DNA of 64,000 nt from Cyanoderma ruficeps (Eukaryota; Chordata; Aves; Passeriformes; Timaliidae), in NCBI GenBank assembly GCA_008694505.1, contig VZDJ01000174.1, positions 5,350,601 through 5,414,600 on the forward strand, written 5' to 3'. Positions 1-10,800 of the stretch are shown in pieces. A model generated the notes under the pieces. The model was not told where the DNA came from. It saw nothing but the letters and a program-made list of their open reading frames with translations, and searched no databases. The position numbers and the translations under genes were made by a program. Each line of letters opens with the position of its first letter. The stretch's first letter is position 1.

Positions 1-2786
1 CTTTTTATTTGCACAACACAAACATGCTATATTAGCCAGAGCTTTGCAGCTGCTGGCTGGTCCTCAGCCACAAGATGCAAACACACTTGCTTGCCTTGTG
101 ATTCTTTATCACTGGAAGTAAGAATGCGTGATGTGACCCCACAAGAATTTCTGTTCCTTAATACACCCATTTCTTTTCTTTCTTTGTGAAGTTTGAAAAC
201 TGTTGTTCCCTTGTCAAGCGTGGCAGGCTGAATCCCTTTGGCAATTTTATCAGGATGGGCCATAGCCACTGTGTGGATGAAGGGAGTGGTCAATTGCATA
301 ACCATTATGGTGCGATATGACAAAAATGAAAATTTTGCAGCTGGCAGCATGTAATTCCTGCCTCCCTCCTACTTCTTTGGCTCCATCCTGCTTAAATCCA
401 TCCACACAACTCTGGATTTTGAGTTATGCTCTATGCATGTACAAGCATGATACAATGCTGAAATGTCTGACTATTTCATCCCCTATCTGCCTAGTTATAA
501 AGAAAAAAAAATTGCTTTCTTAAGTATTTTCATGGGGTTTGCTTATGGCACATCAATCAGAACTGCTTCTCTGAATCACTAAGGCACAGACAGAATAAGA
601 TGACAAGAGATACCAGGTTTGTAAGAGAAGGCTGGAATAACAGCTCAAAGGAAAGACTCAGCTGGGAAAAAAACCAAGGACATGGTGACTCATTGCTAAA
701 TGGAAAGAAAACAGAGAAAGGAAAAAGAGATTGATAACCACATACATTTCTGATGGGGAAATGAAATGAATGCTATAAATACAGAAACTAGAAATTATAA
801 CTCATTGCACTGAGTGTATAAAATAACATTTGTTCACCAAAACTAACATTTGCTGAAGGCATTTCCATTTCTTTGGCCTTGTAACACAAAACTCACCAAA
901 TTCAAACAGTCCTGTAATGGCAGGTAATCTATTCACACACTTCCTATTTCTGATCCACTTGAGAAATTCTGTACGGCTGATGTTTGAATGCATAAATGCC
1001 AAGGTTCAAATGCGGAAATATCAGTGTTCCAATTAATAGAAACTGTCACAGGGTGAAGCAGAAACATTCTGTGAAAAGCAGCATAGCACTATGTGCAAAA
1101 ATGGTTGTTAATTCACTTTCATTTCTGACAACTGGAGTAATTTTTCATACAGTAATTCCAGAAGTTTTTCTCCTATCTTAGCAAATGATGGTGACACAGA
1201 CTTTATTTTGACTACACGTTACAATAAGCTTATAAGGACATAAAAAACCAAAAAGAGGAATAGGCATTAAAAACATACCACATGAGAAACTGCCTTCCAA
1301 AAGCAATAGTAACGTTTGTAATTTCAGAATTCTGCCAGTTTCAAGTGCAACCTGACACAGCTGATCCCATTTCAATTCTGTGGGATTAAGGGTCAAGAGG
1401 AAGATCCTGTTGTGTACCTTGTGCAGATCAGGAACTCTACAGGTCCTATACATGCCATACAAATTTACAAGTTGCTGTGTTTGCTTTAGCAGAAGACACA
1501 TAGGTGGCAGTACTTTTTCGATCCACTCTCCTTTGCTACACCTTCATTTGGAGGCATTATATATTCTTCCCTTCTCTCCCTGCCCCAGCTGCTTGTGCTC
1601 AGGCATTTCTGTCCCTTTTAACAGCCAAACATCCACACTGGGCCATATCCTCCACTTGCTGTCACACAGCCCTCTGTGAGACACATGGAGTGTTCTGTTC
1701 AGAAACCTTACAAGCAAACATTCTTCAACGTAAGCAAAGGAAGGGGCATCCACTGTGTGCCCCAAGCACATCCTAATGGTACTGGGAACAGACTCTTAGA
1801 CATAGTCCCTGTCTAGGCAGCTCTCTAAACGCTTATCTGAAAATACTGTCATGTTTTACTTCCAAGAAGAAGTAAAGCTTACCAGAACTTTTTCTCATAA
1901 AAGGTTTTTTATTCCCTGAAAACGGCTATGCATGTATTTTCCATATCTAATTAGGTACACCTACAAAAACTCGATGAGCAAGTATGTGTTCCAAAACAGG
2001 TAGAGCAAATTCTACTTTGTAGGAAGAAACAGCAATTAAGAATGCACAAAATGTATCCAGAAGGACCACACATCTGAGGGCTGTGACCATCTGGAACTGC
2101 CACTTCTGATCTTGCAAAGCATGGCCAATGCTTACCAGAGGAGGACCATAGTACTTGAAATCATTAGTAACAACTAAAACGAAGACAAAAGTGTGCAGAG
2201 AAATTTTAAGTGAAAAATCACCTTAGGAAGTGAAGGCTTCCCCGACTCTTTGGCTGAACGAGATCCTAACTGGTCAGAAGAGCCCAGGTTTGGCTGGGAG
2301 CCTGGGGCAGCACACTGCGGACAGGCGGGATGCTCGCCCTTCAAGCTCTGGCTCTGCTGCCACAAGTTTTTCCCCAGTGACACAAACAATCGCACGCCTC
2401 TCTCCCTTTAAATGCCTCCATTCCACAGAGCTAGCTATTGAACCACTTTTATAGAGAAACGTGCTGCTCTTCTTTCTCTTACATCACGCTTTCAATACGA
2501 GTTTCCGAGCTCCCAGTTCAGCAAGCGCGGGGAGAGCCTCAAATACCCACGAACTCCGCGCAAAAACATCGTAGGAGCAGCTTCGAGCCCGGCACGGCTC
2601 TGGCGAGCAGGAAGGGACGTCGCCGCGACCTCGAAGAGGCGCTGCCGGGCGGCAGAGCCCTTCCGCGGGGGGCTGCGGAGCTCGGGGAGAGGCTGCCCCG
2701 CTCCCTCGCCGCTCAGCCCCGCGAGGAGCTCGGGGAGCAGCCCCGATCGCGCCCTCCCTCCCGCCTCCCCGCGGAGCGGCACTCAC
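1..2786 (-). other. Left-edge region, probable introns of an unidentified minus-strand gene
   Basis: This stretch lies downstream (minus strand) of the signal-peptide exon at 2787-2865, so it is probably that gene's first introns. One candidate small exon is listed separately at 2136-2173. Other minus-strand open stretches (about 885-960, 1290-1440 and 60-285) have protein-like composition and possible splice signals, but I could not chain them in phase or recognise a family, so they are not called. The rest is ordinary AT-rich sequence. Confidence 0.35.
2136..2173 (-). CDS. Candidate second coding exon of the left-edge gene
   Basis: On the minus strand a pyrimidine-rich acceptor (TTTTGTCTTCGTTTTAG) precedes 38 nt that end at a good donor (CTCTG/GTAAGC). 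The phase fits the phase-1 donor of the exon at 2787-2865. The joined reading frame continues without a stop as VVTNDFKYYGPPL and ends in phase 0. I do not recognise the peptide. The exon is very short and the next exon was not found, so this is a splice-signal-based guess. Confidence 0.35.
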
Positions 2787-2865
2787 CGGACTGAACGGGC
2801 TCTCGGCAGCAGCTCAGCGCCAGCCCGGAGAAGGCCAGGACGGCGGCGAGGGCAGGAGGCTCCAT
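2787..2865 (-). CDS. First coding exon, signal peptide, of an unidentified secreted or membrane protein (partial gene)
   Basis: Inside a CpG island, a minus-strand ATG at 2865 opens a 26-codon exon beginning MEPPALAAVLAFSGLALS and continuing CCREPVQS. A short polar start, a hydrophobic core and small residues before CC look like a classical cleaved signal peptide. The exon ends at a consensus donor (TCCG/GTGAGT) in phase 1, the common phase for signal-peptide exons. The gene reads away from SUSD2 in the same direction and starts about 2 kb beyond the SUSD2 stop codon, so it is a separate downstream neighbour. The rest runs toward and probably past the left edge. I could not identify the family: the exon is too short and signal peptides are poorly conserved. 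Promoter context and donor make a real first exon likely. Confidence 0.5.
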
Positions 2866-3199
2866 AGGCAGCGGCCGCCGGGCCGCGCCGCGCTCGCAGG
2901 CGGCAGCCCCGGCTCTCCGGGGGTGGCAGGCGGCCGGGAAGAGCGCAAAGTGCGGGAAGCGGAGGCCCTACAGCATGGGTCCTGTAAGTGCGCCCCGGCG
3001 AGGTGCCGAGTGGCAGATGAGGATCCTATTACTAGCCATGTGACAGGAAAGGATAGAGACCGACATCCCAACCTGCTGCAGCGCGGGACTGCAGAGTTGC
3101 CGCTTCCACTTCTGACACCGACAGGTTCGGGCTGGTGGCGTTCGCCCCGGGGCAGCGCTTTGGCCCCGCAGAGCCCTCCTTGCCGGCCGGGACGCCTCG

Positions 3200-3240
3200 C
3201 CACACACACACACACACACANCACACACAAATACACAAAC
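3200..3240. repeat. (CA)n microsatellite with an unresolved base
   Basis: About ten CA units run from 3200 to an N at 3221, and the CA-rich sequence continues after it to an ACACAAAC end. The N probably marks uncertain repeat length in the assembly. It lies in the CpG island upstream of the minus-strand gene. Confidence 0.9.
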
Positions 3241-3774
3241 TCCTCCATCCCACCAGTGACCCAGTCTCTCTCTCGTCACTCCCCTCGTAGCTAGTGTCCC
3301 GCGGAAGAGGTCGGGCAAGAGCCTGTCAGCCCCGTGGCCTGGCTGGCTGGCCGGCCGCTGCCCCTGCCCCGCGCCCGCCCTCCGCCCGCCGGGCTGCCCC
3401 TGGGGATGTCGGAGCCGATGAGGGAGCGCAGGTGCAGCCCGGCTCTCCTCTCCTGAAGCCGCGAAGCCACGGACGGGACACGGCACAGGGAGAGGACGCT
3501 GCAAACTTTCTGAGGGACGTTGGCGTGAGCGGCTCCGCGGGCGGCGAGGTGCCAGCGCCGCACGCTGCGATTTAAGGCGTCGTTCTAAAACTGAAAAAGC
3601 ACCACCCGCCCGACAGAAGTGACAGGGCGGTGGAGCCGTGGCGAGGGAGCACTGGCAGACAGCAGCGCGGCTGCTGAACCCCCCATGTCCCCCCTAGGCC
3701 GCGTCCTGAGGCGGGCGGAGCTGAGGCCGGGCGGGGGTCGCTGCCCCGGCCCCGGGTGGCCGGGAGAAGCACAG

Positions 3775-3865
3775 GGACAGGAACACGGACAGACACACAG
3801 ACAACCACACAGACAGCTAGCCACATAGACAACCACACAGACAGACAGCCACACAGACGAGCGCC
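3775..3865. repeat. CACAGACA-type degenerate minisatellite
   Basis: Short units such as ACACAGACA, ACCACACAGACA and GCCACACAGACA recur about eight times with small variations. This explains the low-complexity open frames seen on both strands here. It sits at the upstream edge of the CpG island. Confidence 0.75.
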
Positions 3866-4613
3866 CACCACACCAGGGAACCGGGATATTCGCGGGCGGG
3901 CAGGGACACGGGGACGTGAAGGGACACCCACGCCTACACCACAACACACACCCAGAGCGACAAACACAAACACAGCAGCCAACAGCTCCGCAACAGAAAG
4001 AGAAGGAGCAGCGTTGCTTTCTGAAAATGCTCGTGCAGAAAGATAGGTGGGGTTTTTTTGTTTGGTTGGTTTTGGGGTTTTTTTAATCTGCCTGAAGATA
4101 CCAAAAGACAAAGTGTCAAGGTGGTAATGTCAAGCTATTGTCTAAACTTCTACAAAGTCTTTACCTGGCCTGTCAGACATTTTAGTAATGGTAGAACAGC
4201 TTTGCTAAGAAATAACCAGGAGGAAACCGCCCCCACTAACAGTTAAAAAAAAAACCACCAAAAAACCCAACAAAAAACATTTAAAAAGTTGCTTTGTCAG
4301 GAAGAGAAATAGAACAAACATCCTTGTGCCCCCTTTACACCACTGCTGTGTAATCAAATAGCAACCCATACAGGGAGAGAACAATTTGCTATTCTGAAAG
4401 GGGAAGAATCAAAATACAGTTTGTAGGCCTTAACTCTTGTATCAATACAGAGTGTGGACACATCTCACTTCTAGCATACAGAAACCTCCCACCATATGAA
4501 ACTGTAAGGTTGATTTTGAGGGGGAAAATATGCTTACATTTCTTTTGGCCTTTGTGACACATACAGAAAGCAAAAAATGGTCTCCATACAGTAGCATGGC
4601 TTTACACATAAAT

Positions 4614-4619
4614 TTTAAT
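4614..4619 (-). terminator. SUSD2: Candidate SUSD2 polyadenylation signal (ATTAAA)
   Basis: The minus strand reads ATTAAA here, about 240 nt after the SUSD2 stop codon at 4861-4863. No AATAAA was found between the stop and this point. This common variant signal would give a short 3' UTR, but I cannot see the cleavage site, so the end of the transcript remains unproven. Confidence 0.3.
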
Positions 4620-4860
4620 ATCACAGCATAATATGCCACATTCTTGTTTCTTTGAGCTGAATTCCTAGTGAATGTAGCATTTTTAAGCTGATGAAATACT
4701 GAAAAACAATAGCAGTGTTCTGTTAGCTTGGCGCTGTGCTTTTTTCGGTGATAAGTTCGGAATTATTTAGTTCTTCCTCACACATACAGTTTTCTTTCCA
4801 AGGGCTGTAACACCATTTTGTTTCCATTCAGTCAATTTCAATTCCATTTTATCTGGCATT

Positions 4861-4876
4861 CTATTTCTTGTGAACA
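4861..4876 (-). CDS. SUSD2: SUSD2 exon 15: last codons and stop
   Basis: Pyrimidine-rich acceptor AATCCTTCTCTGTTCTAG is followed by T GTT CAC AAG AAA TAG, completing a serine and ending SVHKK. The phase agrees with exon 14 and brings the total to a whole number of codons. The cytoplasmic tail is thus about nine residues, shorter than in human. Confidence 0.8.
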
Positions 4877-7800
4877 CTAGAACAGAGAAGGATTAAAAAA
4901 TTGTAACAGTTGCTAACACAGTTCAGGAAATCAACCATATCTCCATTTCAATCCACCAGTATTTCTAGGCAAAACCATTTTCATTCACTATGCTGCCCTC
5001 TTCCTCCACCAATCAGTTGCACACACAGTTGATAAGTGTGTATACATCACCTGCATTTTACTTTTTACCTGTAGCACACTGGCAGTTTGTTGCCAGTGGT
5101 CATTATTAAATGATTATTTTAAAAGTCATAACAGCTGCTATTTCTTTAGGAGGTTCATTTGTGTTTTCAGTTCAGTCAAGGCTTACCTCTGCTTTCTGCA
5201 TAAATAACACAGACGTGCCAGGACTGCAAGACCGACTATTCCAAACACACTGCCAATAATAATTATTTGCTTGAGACCTGAAAAACAGAGACCAACCACA
5301 AACAAACCATGAAGACTTTGATATACATTTCTTCATATCTGTTTGAATGCAGTTGCATGACAATTTTTGAAATTGTACATATAGTGTTAATTTTTCTGTT
5401 CTCTTTATTAGTGGAACTGCCTCCCATGGCAAAGGGATTGGATTAAATGATGTCCAGAGGTCCCTTCCAACCCTTTACCCTTTCAGATTCTCTGAAACTG
5501 GTAAAGATTAGGAACTCACAGAATCCCTACACTTGGCTGTTGGGGCAGGTGGTTGCAAAAGCTTTGTAACACCAAGTTTAATATGTAGTCAACATTGTGA
5601 ATGTGCAATATTGATGTAGAACTTTTGATCCCAACAACTGAAATTATTTTTCAAACCTTATTCCATGTAGTTTGATTACTTTAAGTATTACCCCTATTTT
5701 GGCATTAAATTTTGAAACTACCTTTGCTGCTTAATAATCTGCATGAAAGAGAAGTGACTGCTCTGATGTGGGAACACTGAATTGCTTCAGAGAGCTTGAA
5801 CACACTAAAACATGAAAAGTGTCAACTTGATTCTGTGACTGCCTAACAACAACACCTGAAAGAGAGAAAGAAACCAGATATGGAACAAATTTTGAATAAA
5901 AATTATCATTTTGTTTTCTTATTCTACTAAGCAGTGGCAGATTACCATGAAACATAATAGTAATTTACACATATTTGTAAAAGCTAGGAGATGCAGCATG
6001 TGGAGTACAGTGAACTGTCTGGGAGAAACAATGATTCCTGCTTTTTGTATCTGAGCCTCTGCATTTTTGTCAGCCCTTCCTTCCATCACTTTGTCACATC
6101 TGCCCAAACCACAGCCTAGCACACAGTGATGGCAGAGTGACATAACAGACACTTCTGTGATCCTAGAACAGATTATTCAGCTGCTAACTTGGTTTATAGT
6201 GAAGTTTAAGGAAATGAATGGGATACATAAACTGTTTCACAAGCATTGCTCTGTCATCCAGTAACTTCTGAACAAGGCTCCCAGCCTAATATTTGGCTTA
6301 CACATCCTTCACAGGGAGGAACTCAGCCTCTGCCAAGTGATGAGAACCCACCACTGCCTAAAGTAGTTTGTCCAGTAGTGATTTGCCTCTGTTGTGAAAT
6401 CTTTGTGTTTAGAAAAAACACAGAAGACTAATAAGATTTCCGACAGCTTTTCAAAATGAACAGTATTTACACAGAGCCTGAGCCTGCAAAAGGAAATCTA
6501 AAAGTAAACAGAGGAAGGAGAAAAAAAAGAGAAAATAACCCAAAAGACAAACAAAACTATTATATGTGACCAAATTATTGTCTGTCTCAAAAAGACTTTA
6601 GGTACATATATTCCCACTATCTTATGATTTTTCGCTGGATATTACATCTGATTTTTAGAATCTCCTTTTTGCGTTTGCTGGATGGCTTCTTTGTTTTTCC
6701 TCTTTGTGATATTCTGTGAAGAGAGCTGTGGTACTGGCAAGATTTGCAGTGGGATTGTAATTAGAAGCACAGCAAAATAATTATTAGCAGAGGATTTCCA
6801 TGGAAACTTTAGTCCATGGAAGCAAAACTCGAAAACAACAATATGCAGGCCCAACAGCATAATTTGTATTTGAAGTTTCAAAATACCAAAATGGATTTTG
6901 TAAAATAATTGGCACTACATTTTCTTGTTTCCACCTCTTTTCCTACCTGATTTTCCTAGTCCCCATGCCTTTATTTCAACTATTCTCTTTGGAAAATGGA
7001 AGCATATAGCAACTAAAAAACCTTGGTGATTCGCAAGACAGAGCTTGAATTTGATGTGCCACGAAACTGCAGCAAGTGTAACAAACACAGCACTGTAAAG
7101 AAGTACACCTGTAAGCTTAGAATAACAGAGGGCTGGGCCCTGTGCTCTTGACCAGCATGAAAGAAATAATTTGAAAAAGTGTGTGTTGAATAAGTCACTC
7201 TCAAAGTAAAAATGTGACTGCGGATCACAGTGGCTAGGTCCGTGGTCACCCATTCAGGCACCCAGAAATTGGGAAAGGCTGTCTGTTAATTTTGTCAGTA
7301 TTTTCCTGATATCAAGAAGGTCTTTGTCACGGGACTTGATAAAATGGATATTGGTGAAACAGCAGCACGTTGCTGTGTAAAAGAGAAAAACAATAAAGAA
7401 AACTGACCTCAGCTACAACAGATTTTGACAACATAAGGACCTTTTCAATACTGGAGAAGAGAAGGTTTGTGGGATGGAGAACAGAGAAAATAGTCAGATA
7501 GAGGAGTAAGACAAGGAAAACCACCACTGGATTTCAACTATGTCTGGGACCAGAGACAGAAATGTATTTAGTGGAAAGCAAGTACTAGCTGTCCATGCCA
7601 TAAAAATATGAGAAGTTTAGATATAAGTGAAAGGAACTTTGAACTGTAATGCCTGTCTTCTCTGTAGAGACCTGGGCCTGTCAATAAAATAGCCTTCTCA
7701 GACAAACACTGACATCTAGCAGAACACCTTATGGAAGAAGGAGAAACAAGGCTAGATACAAATGCCATTATTAGGGCCTAGCAGTAAGAAAAAAAGAATG

Positions 7801-10800
7801 GAGAAATTTGTATTTTATATTGTGTTGATCAGTTGTTGTCATTGTCAATATCATGCTGCTGTGGACAGCATTGCCAAACTCCAGCTTCCTGATGCTAATC
7901 AAATCCATCAATTTTGCTTCACATTGCAAATTAACTAGAACACCAAATATCAAATAAAAAGAATGATCTTTGTTGCAATCAGATCAATAAAATTCTTTCA
8001 CACCTTGTTTTTCTTTGTCATCTTTCAGGAAAGCATTGGAAAATATTGTGGCTTTTGTTTTCTGATCCACAAAGCTGCATCATGTCTCCATTATTCTGAA
8101 TGCAGTCGGTCACTTTATATCCTCCAGTTCCTTTCCTCTGATCTCACAGGGCTGCCTTTCTGTCCCCCTTTTGCTAGTGTAAATGTCAGCATCTGTTTTG
8201 CTTATTGAGACCGACTGGCTCTTATCCAGTATGTATGTGGTTGATGGCAGCAGTGGAAAAACAGACTTAGCTTTCAGCTTGGCAGAATGTTTTGCCACTG
8301 CCTTCTAAAGATCCGTCCTTTGCAAATTTTTCTGCTGCCCAAACTCACTGCAGTTTATCTTACAAATATTATTAAGTTCAGAACTGCATTGGAAATGTAC
8401 AAGCAATTGGTACAGGCCAGCAGAGGCTGATGAAATGTACCAGCATGACAGGAGTTCGTTGCTGATGTGAAGTGCACTTTCCACATTTCTTTCGAAGGGT
8501 CTCAGAATGGAGAATCTGTTAGTATGAATTATTTGATGAGTACTTTTGGGAACTATTAACTCAGCATTAAAAGTGCTTCAACATGCCATCTGGCTTTGCA
8601 TCACCCTGGTGCTTTGAAATATTGCCATCTTGAGGACATTTGGAGTGTATGTGGTGAATGAATAAAAAGAAAATTTTGGGCCATTTTCTGTAAATCACAG
8701 AGACAGCCTATGCTACCAAACTGCTACTAAATCCAGCAATCCCAGGCTCATTTGTAATCTATAAGTAGTAACACAACAGGGGTAATAAATCTATGGTTTT
8801 TTTATACTAAATGCTATTGCATCATTCACAATACTTTTACTGCTATAGAATAATAGAATTATGTTTTGAGATAACATAATCTTTTAAGAAAAAAAGTGAA
8901 AATGTTCAACGAGTGTGGGCTGTGTCTGCTGTCGAATCACAGAATTGCAGAACAGTTGAGGTGGGATGGGACCCCTGGAAGTCATTTTGTCCAACTACCC
9001 TGTTCAAGCAGGACCACCCAGAGTTGCCCAGGACCATGATGTGACAACTTTTGAATATCTTCAGGGAGGGAGACTCTGTAACTTCTCTGGGCAAGCTGTG
9101 CCAATCATAATCACAGTAAAAAAGACATTTCTGATGTTCAGAAGGAAGCTTCTGTGTTTCAGAGCATGCCTGTGGCCTCTGGTCTTGTTCCTGAGCACCA
9201 CTGAAAAAAGCCTGGCTCCGTCCTCTTTTCACACACCCTTCAGATACCTGTACCCATTGATAAAACAAAAACTTTCAAACCTCTACCAAAACCTACAAAA
9301 ACACCAGAAGTCTCCTGTTATGTAGATTTGAATAATAGTCTTTCTAGAAATTCAGACATTCAGACATGTCCAATGTTTTACCAAGTAAGAGAAGTTGGTT
9401 TTGTCAAGGGCCATCATGGTATACTGAGATTACCTTGTCCTTGGCAATGATTTTTAAGTGACAAAGTGTGATATCTAAAAGGCAACAGACCTGTTACGGG
9501 GGTGCACTGGGGTGTGTCTCCTGACCAGGTTCCTGACATCTGGCAAGTTCTTTCCTGTGACCCCGTGAGTTCATAGCCCTCATTGCAGGCGAAATTGATG
9601 GTTGAGCCCAGCAGGTAGTTAGTGTCATTCTTTCTTCCATTGGTTGGATGTTCCAGCCAGCCACAAGAGATCACTAACAAAAGAGATATATCTGGTAAGA
9701 GTATTTAGGATTTGGACCAGCAAATCTCCTTTACAATGATTCAAACAGCATTTTAGTGGCAATTCTATCCTTTAGAAATAACTGTAGTGATGTTCCCTAT
9801 GGGCCGTTCACTTAAGGGTTGGACCTGATGATCCCAGTGGGTTCCTTCCAACACAGAATATCCTGTTATTCTGTAATGATGTTTTGTGGAATGTTGTATC
9901 ACCTGGCTCTAGATGTTCTACCAGCAGCTTGTGATTCTGATGGGAAAGTCTTGTGGAACTTCCCACTTGAAGGTTTCTTGTTGTCAGGACATCGAATCTG
10001 CAGAATGGGTTAGAGCCACAGCGTGAGCCCATCGCTTCTACCAGGGGATCATCAGGGTCTTCATAAGGGGAGAACACAGGCAGAAAGGAAGAATTGTGCT
10101 TTTCCCCATAAAAGAAACTGTTCAGTAAGAACTCCGTGTCGTAAGTAAAGAGAGAAGTTCCATTTTCAATAGCCCCTTGGGAGACAGAGAAAGAACAATT
10201 ACTAAATTGTGATTTAATAAATGGTTTTCTAAATTGTCAGCATGGCACATGATGAAAACATTGTTAATATTATGGGAGAAGATAGTTGGCCCTGGCTTTT
10301 GCTGTACTTCTGTAACACTGTAGTCTGCTGATGCTGTGTTCAGCTGACCACAGTAGATGGTATTCTGAAAGTGTAAACTATGAAATACAAGGTCTGACTC
10401 TTGATGGAACAAAGTGCTGAACACTCCATCATGGTTTCACTTCCCACATGGGTATTGGAGGGTGTATTTCTCTTACTCCCTTCTCTTCCCCCAGTATACT
10501 GATTGCTTGGCACAGACTTAATTTCCTAGTCCTTAAATAATGAGCTGGTTTGTATTTGTAAAGAAAATGTAATAATAGACCAGAGAAATTACTTACAGCT
10601 AGCTCCAAACGCAAACACCTGCTGGGGACTTGCATGAACCGACATGGTGGTTTTATTCTTGAAGGTGTAGTCATCCTCTGGATTGCCATTCATTACCCCA
10701 AAGAGACCCCATGTGTGATTCATAAACTTTTCTGGGAGCAGAACTGTCAGGGTCAGAAATCCTCCACTTCCCCTTATTTCCACTCCAGACCCAGAAGAGA

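Larger units (their letters stand above)
2580..3760. promoter_or_regulatory. CpG island, promoter of the left-edge gene
   Basis: CpG dinucleotides and G+C rise sharply here compared with flanking AT-rich sequence, and the block contains the signal-peptide exon at 2787-2865. The position and orientation fit a minus-strand promoter whose transcription start lies to the right of 2865. I see no TATA box. Plus-strand open frames in this block reflect base composition and are not called. Confidence 0.6.
5278..9490 (-). other. SUSD2: SUSD2 intron 13 (4.2 kb)
   Basis: The largest SUSD2 intron. It contains two CR1 fragments (5403-5500 and 8930-9275) and otherwise AT-rich sequence. I found no further coding exon in phase with its neighbours. 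Confidence 0.8.

Noticed and set aside
1178..1501. Minus-strand open frame with protein-like stretches
   Set aside because: Possible donors and acceptors exist but no combination joins it in phase to the upstream exon, and the family is not recognised.
2438..3575. Several long open frames on both strands in the left CpG island
   Set aside because: GC-rich sequence lacks stop codons by composition. Only the signal-peptide exon has a start, hydrophobic core and splice donor in agreement.
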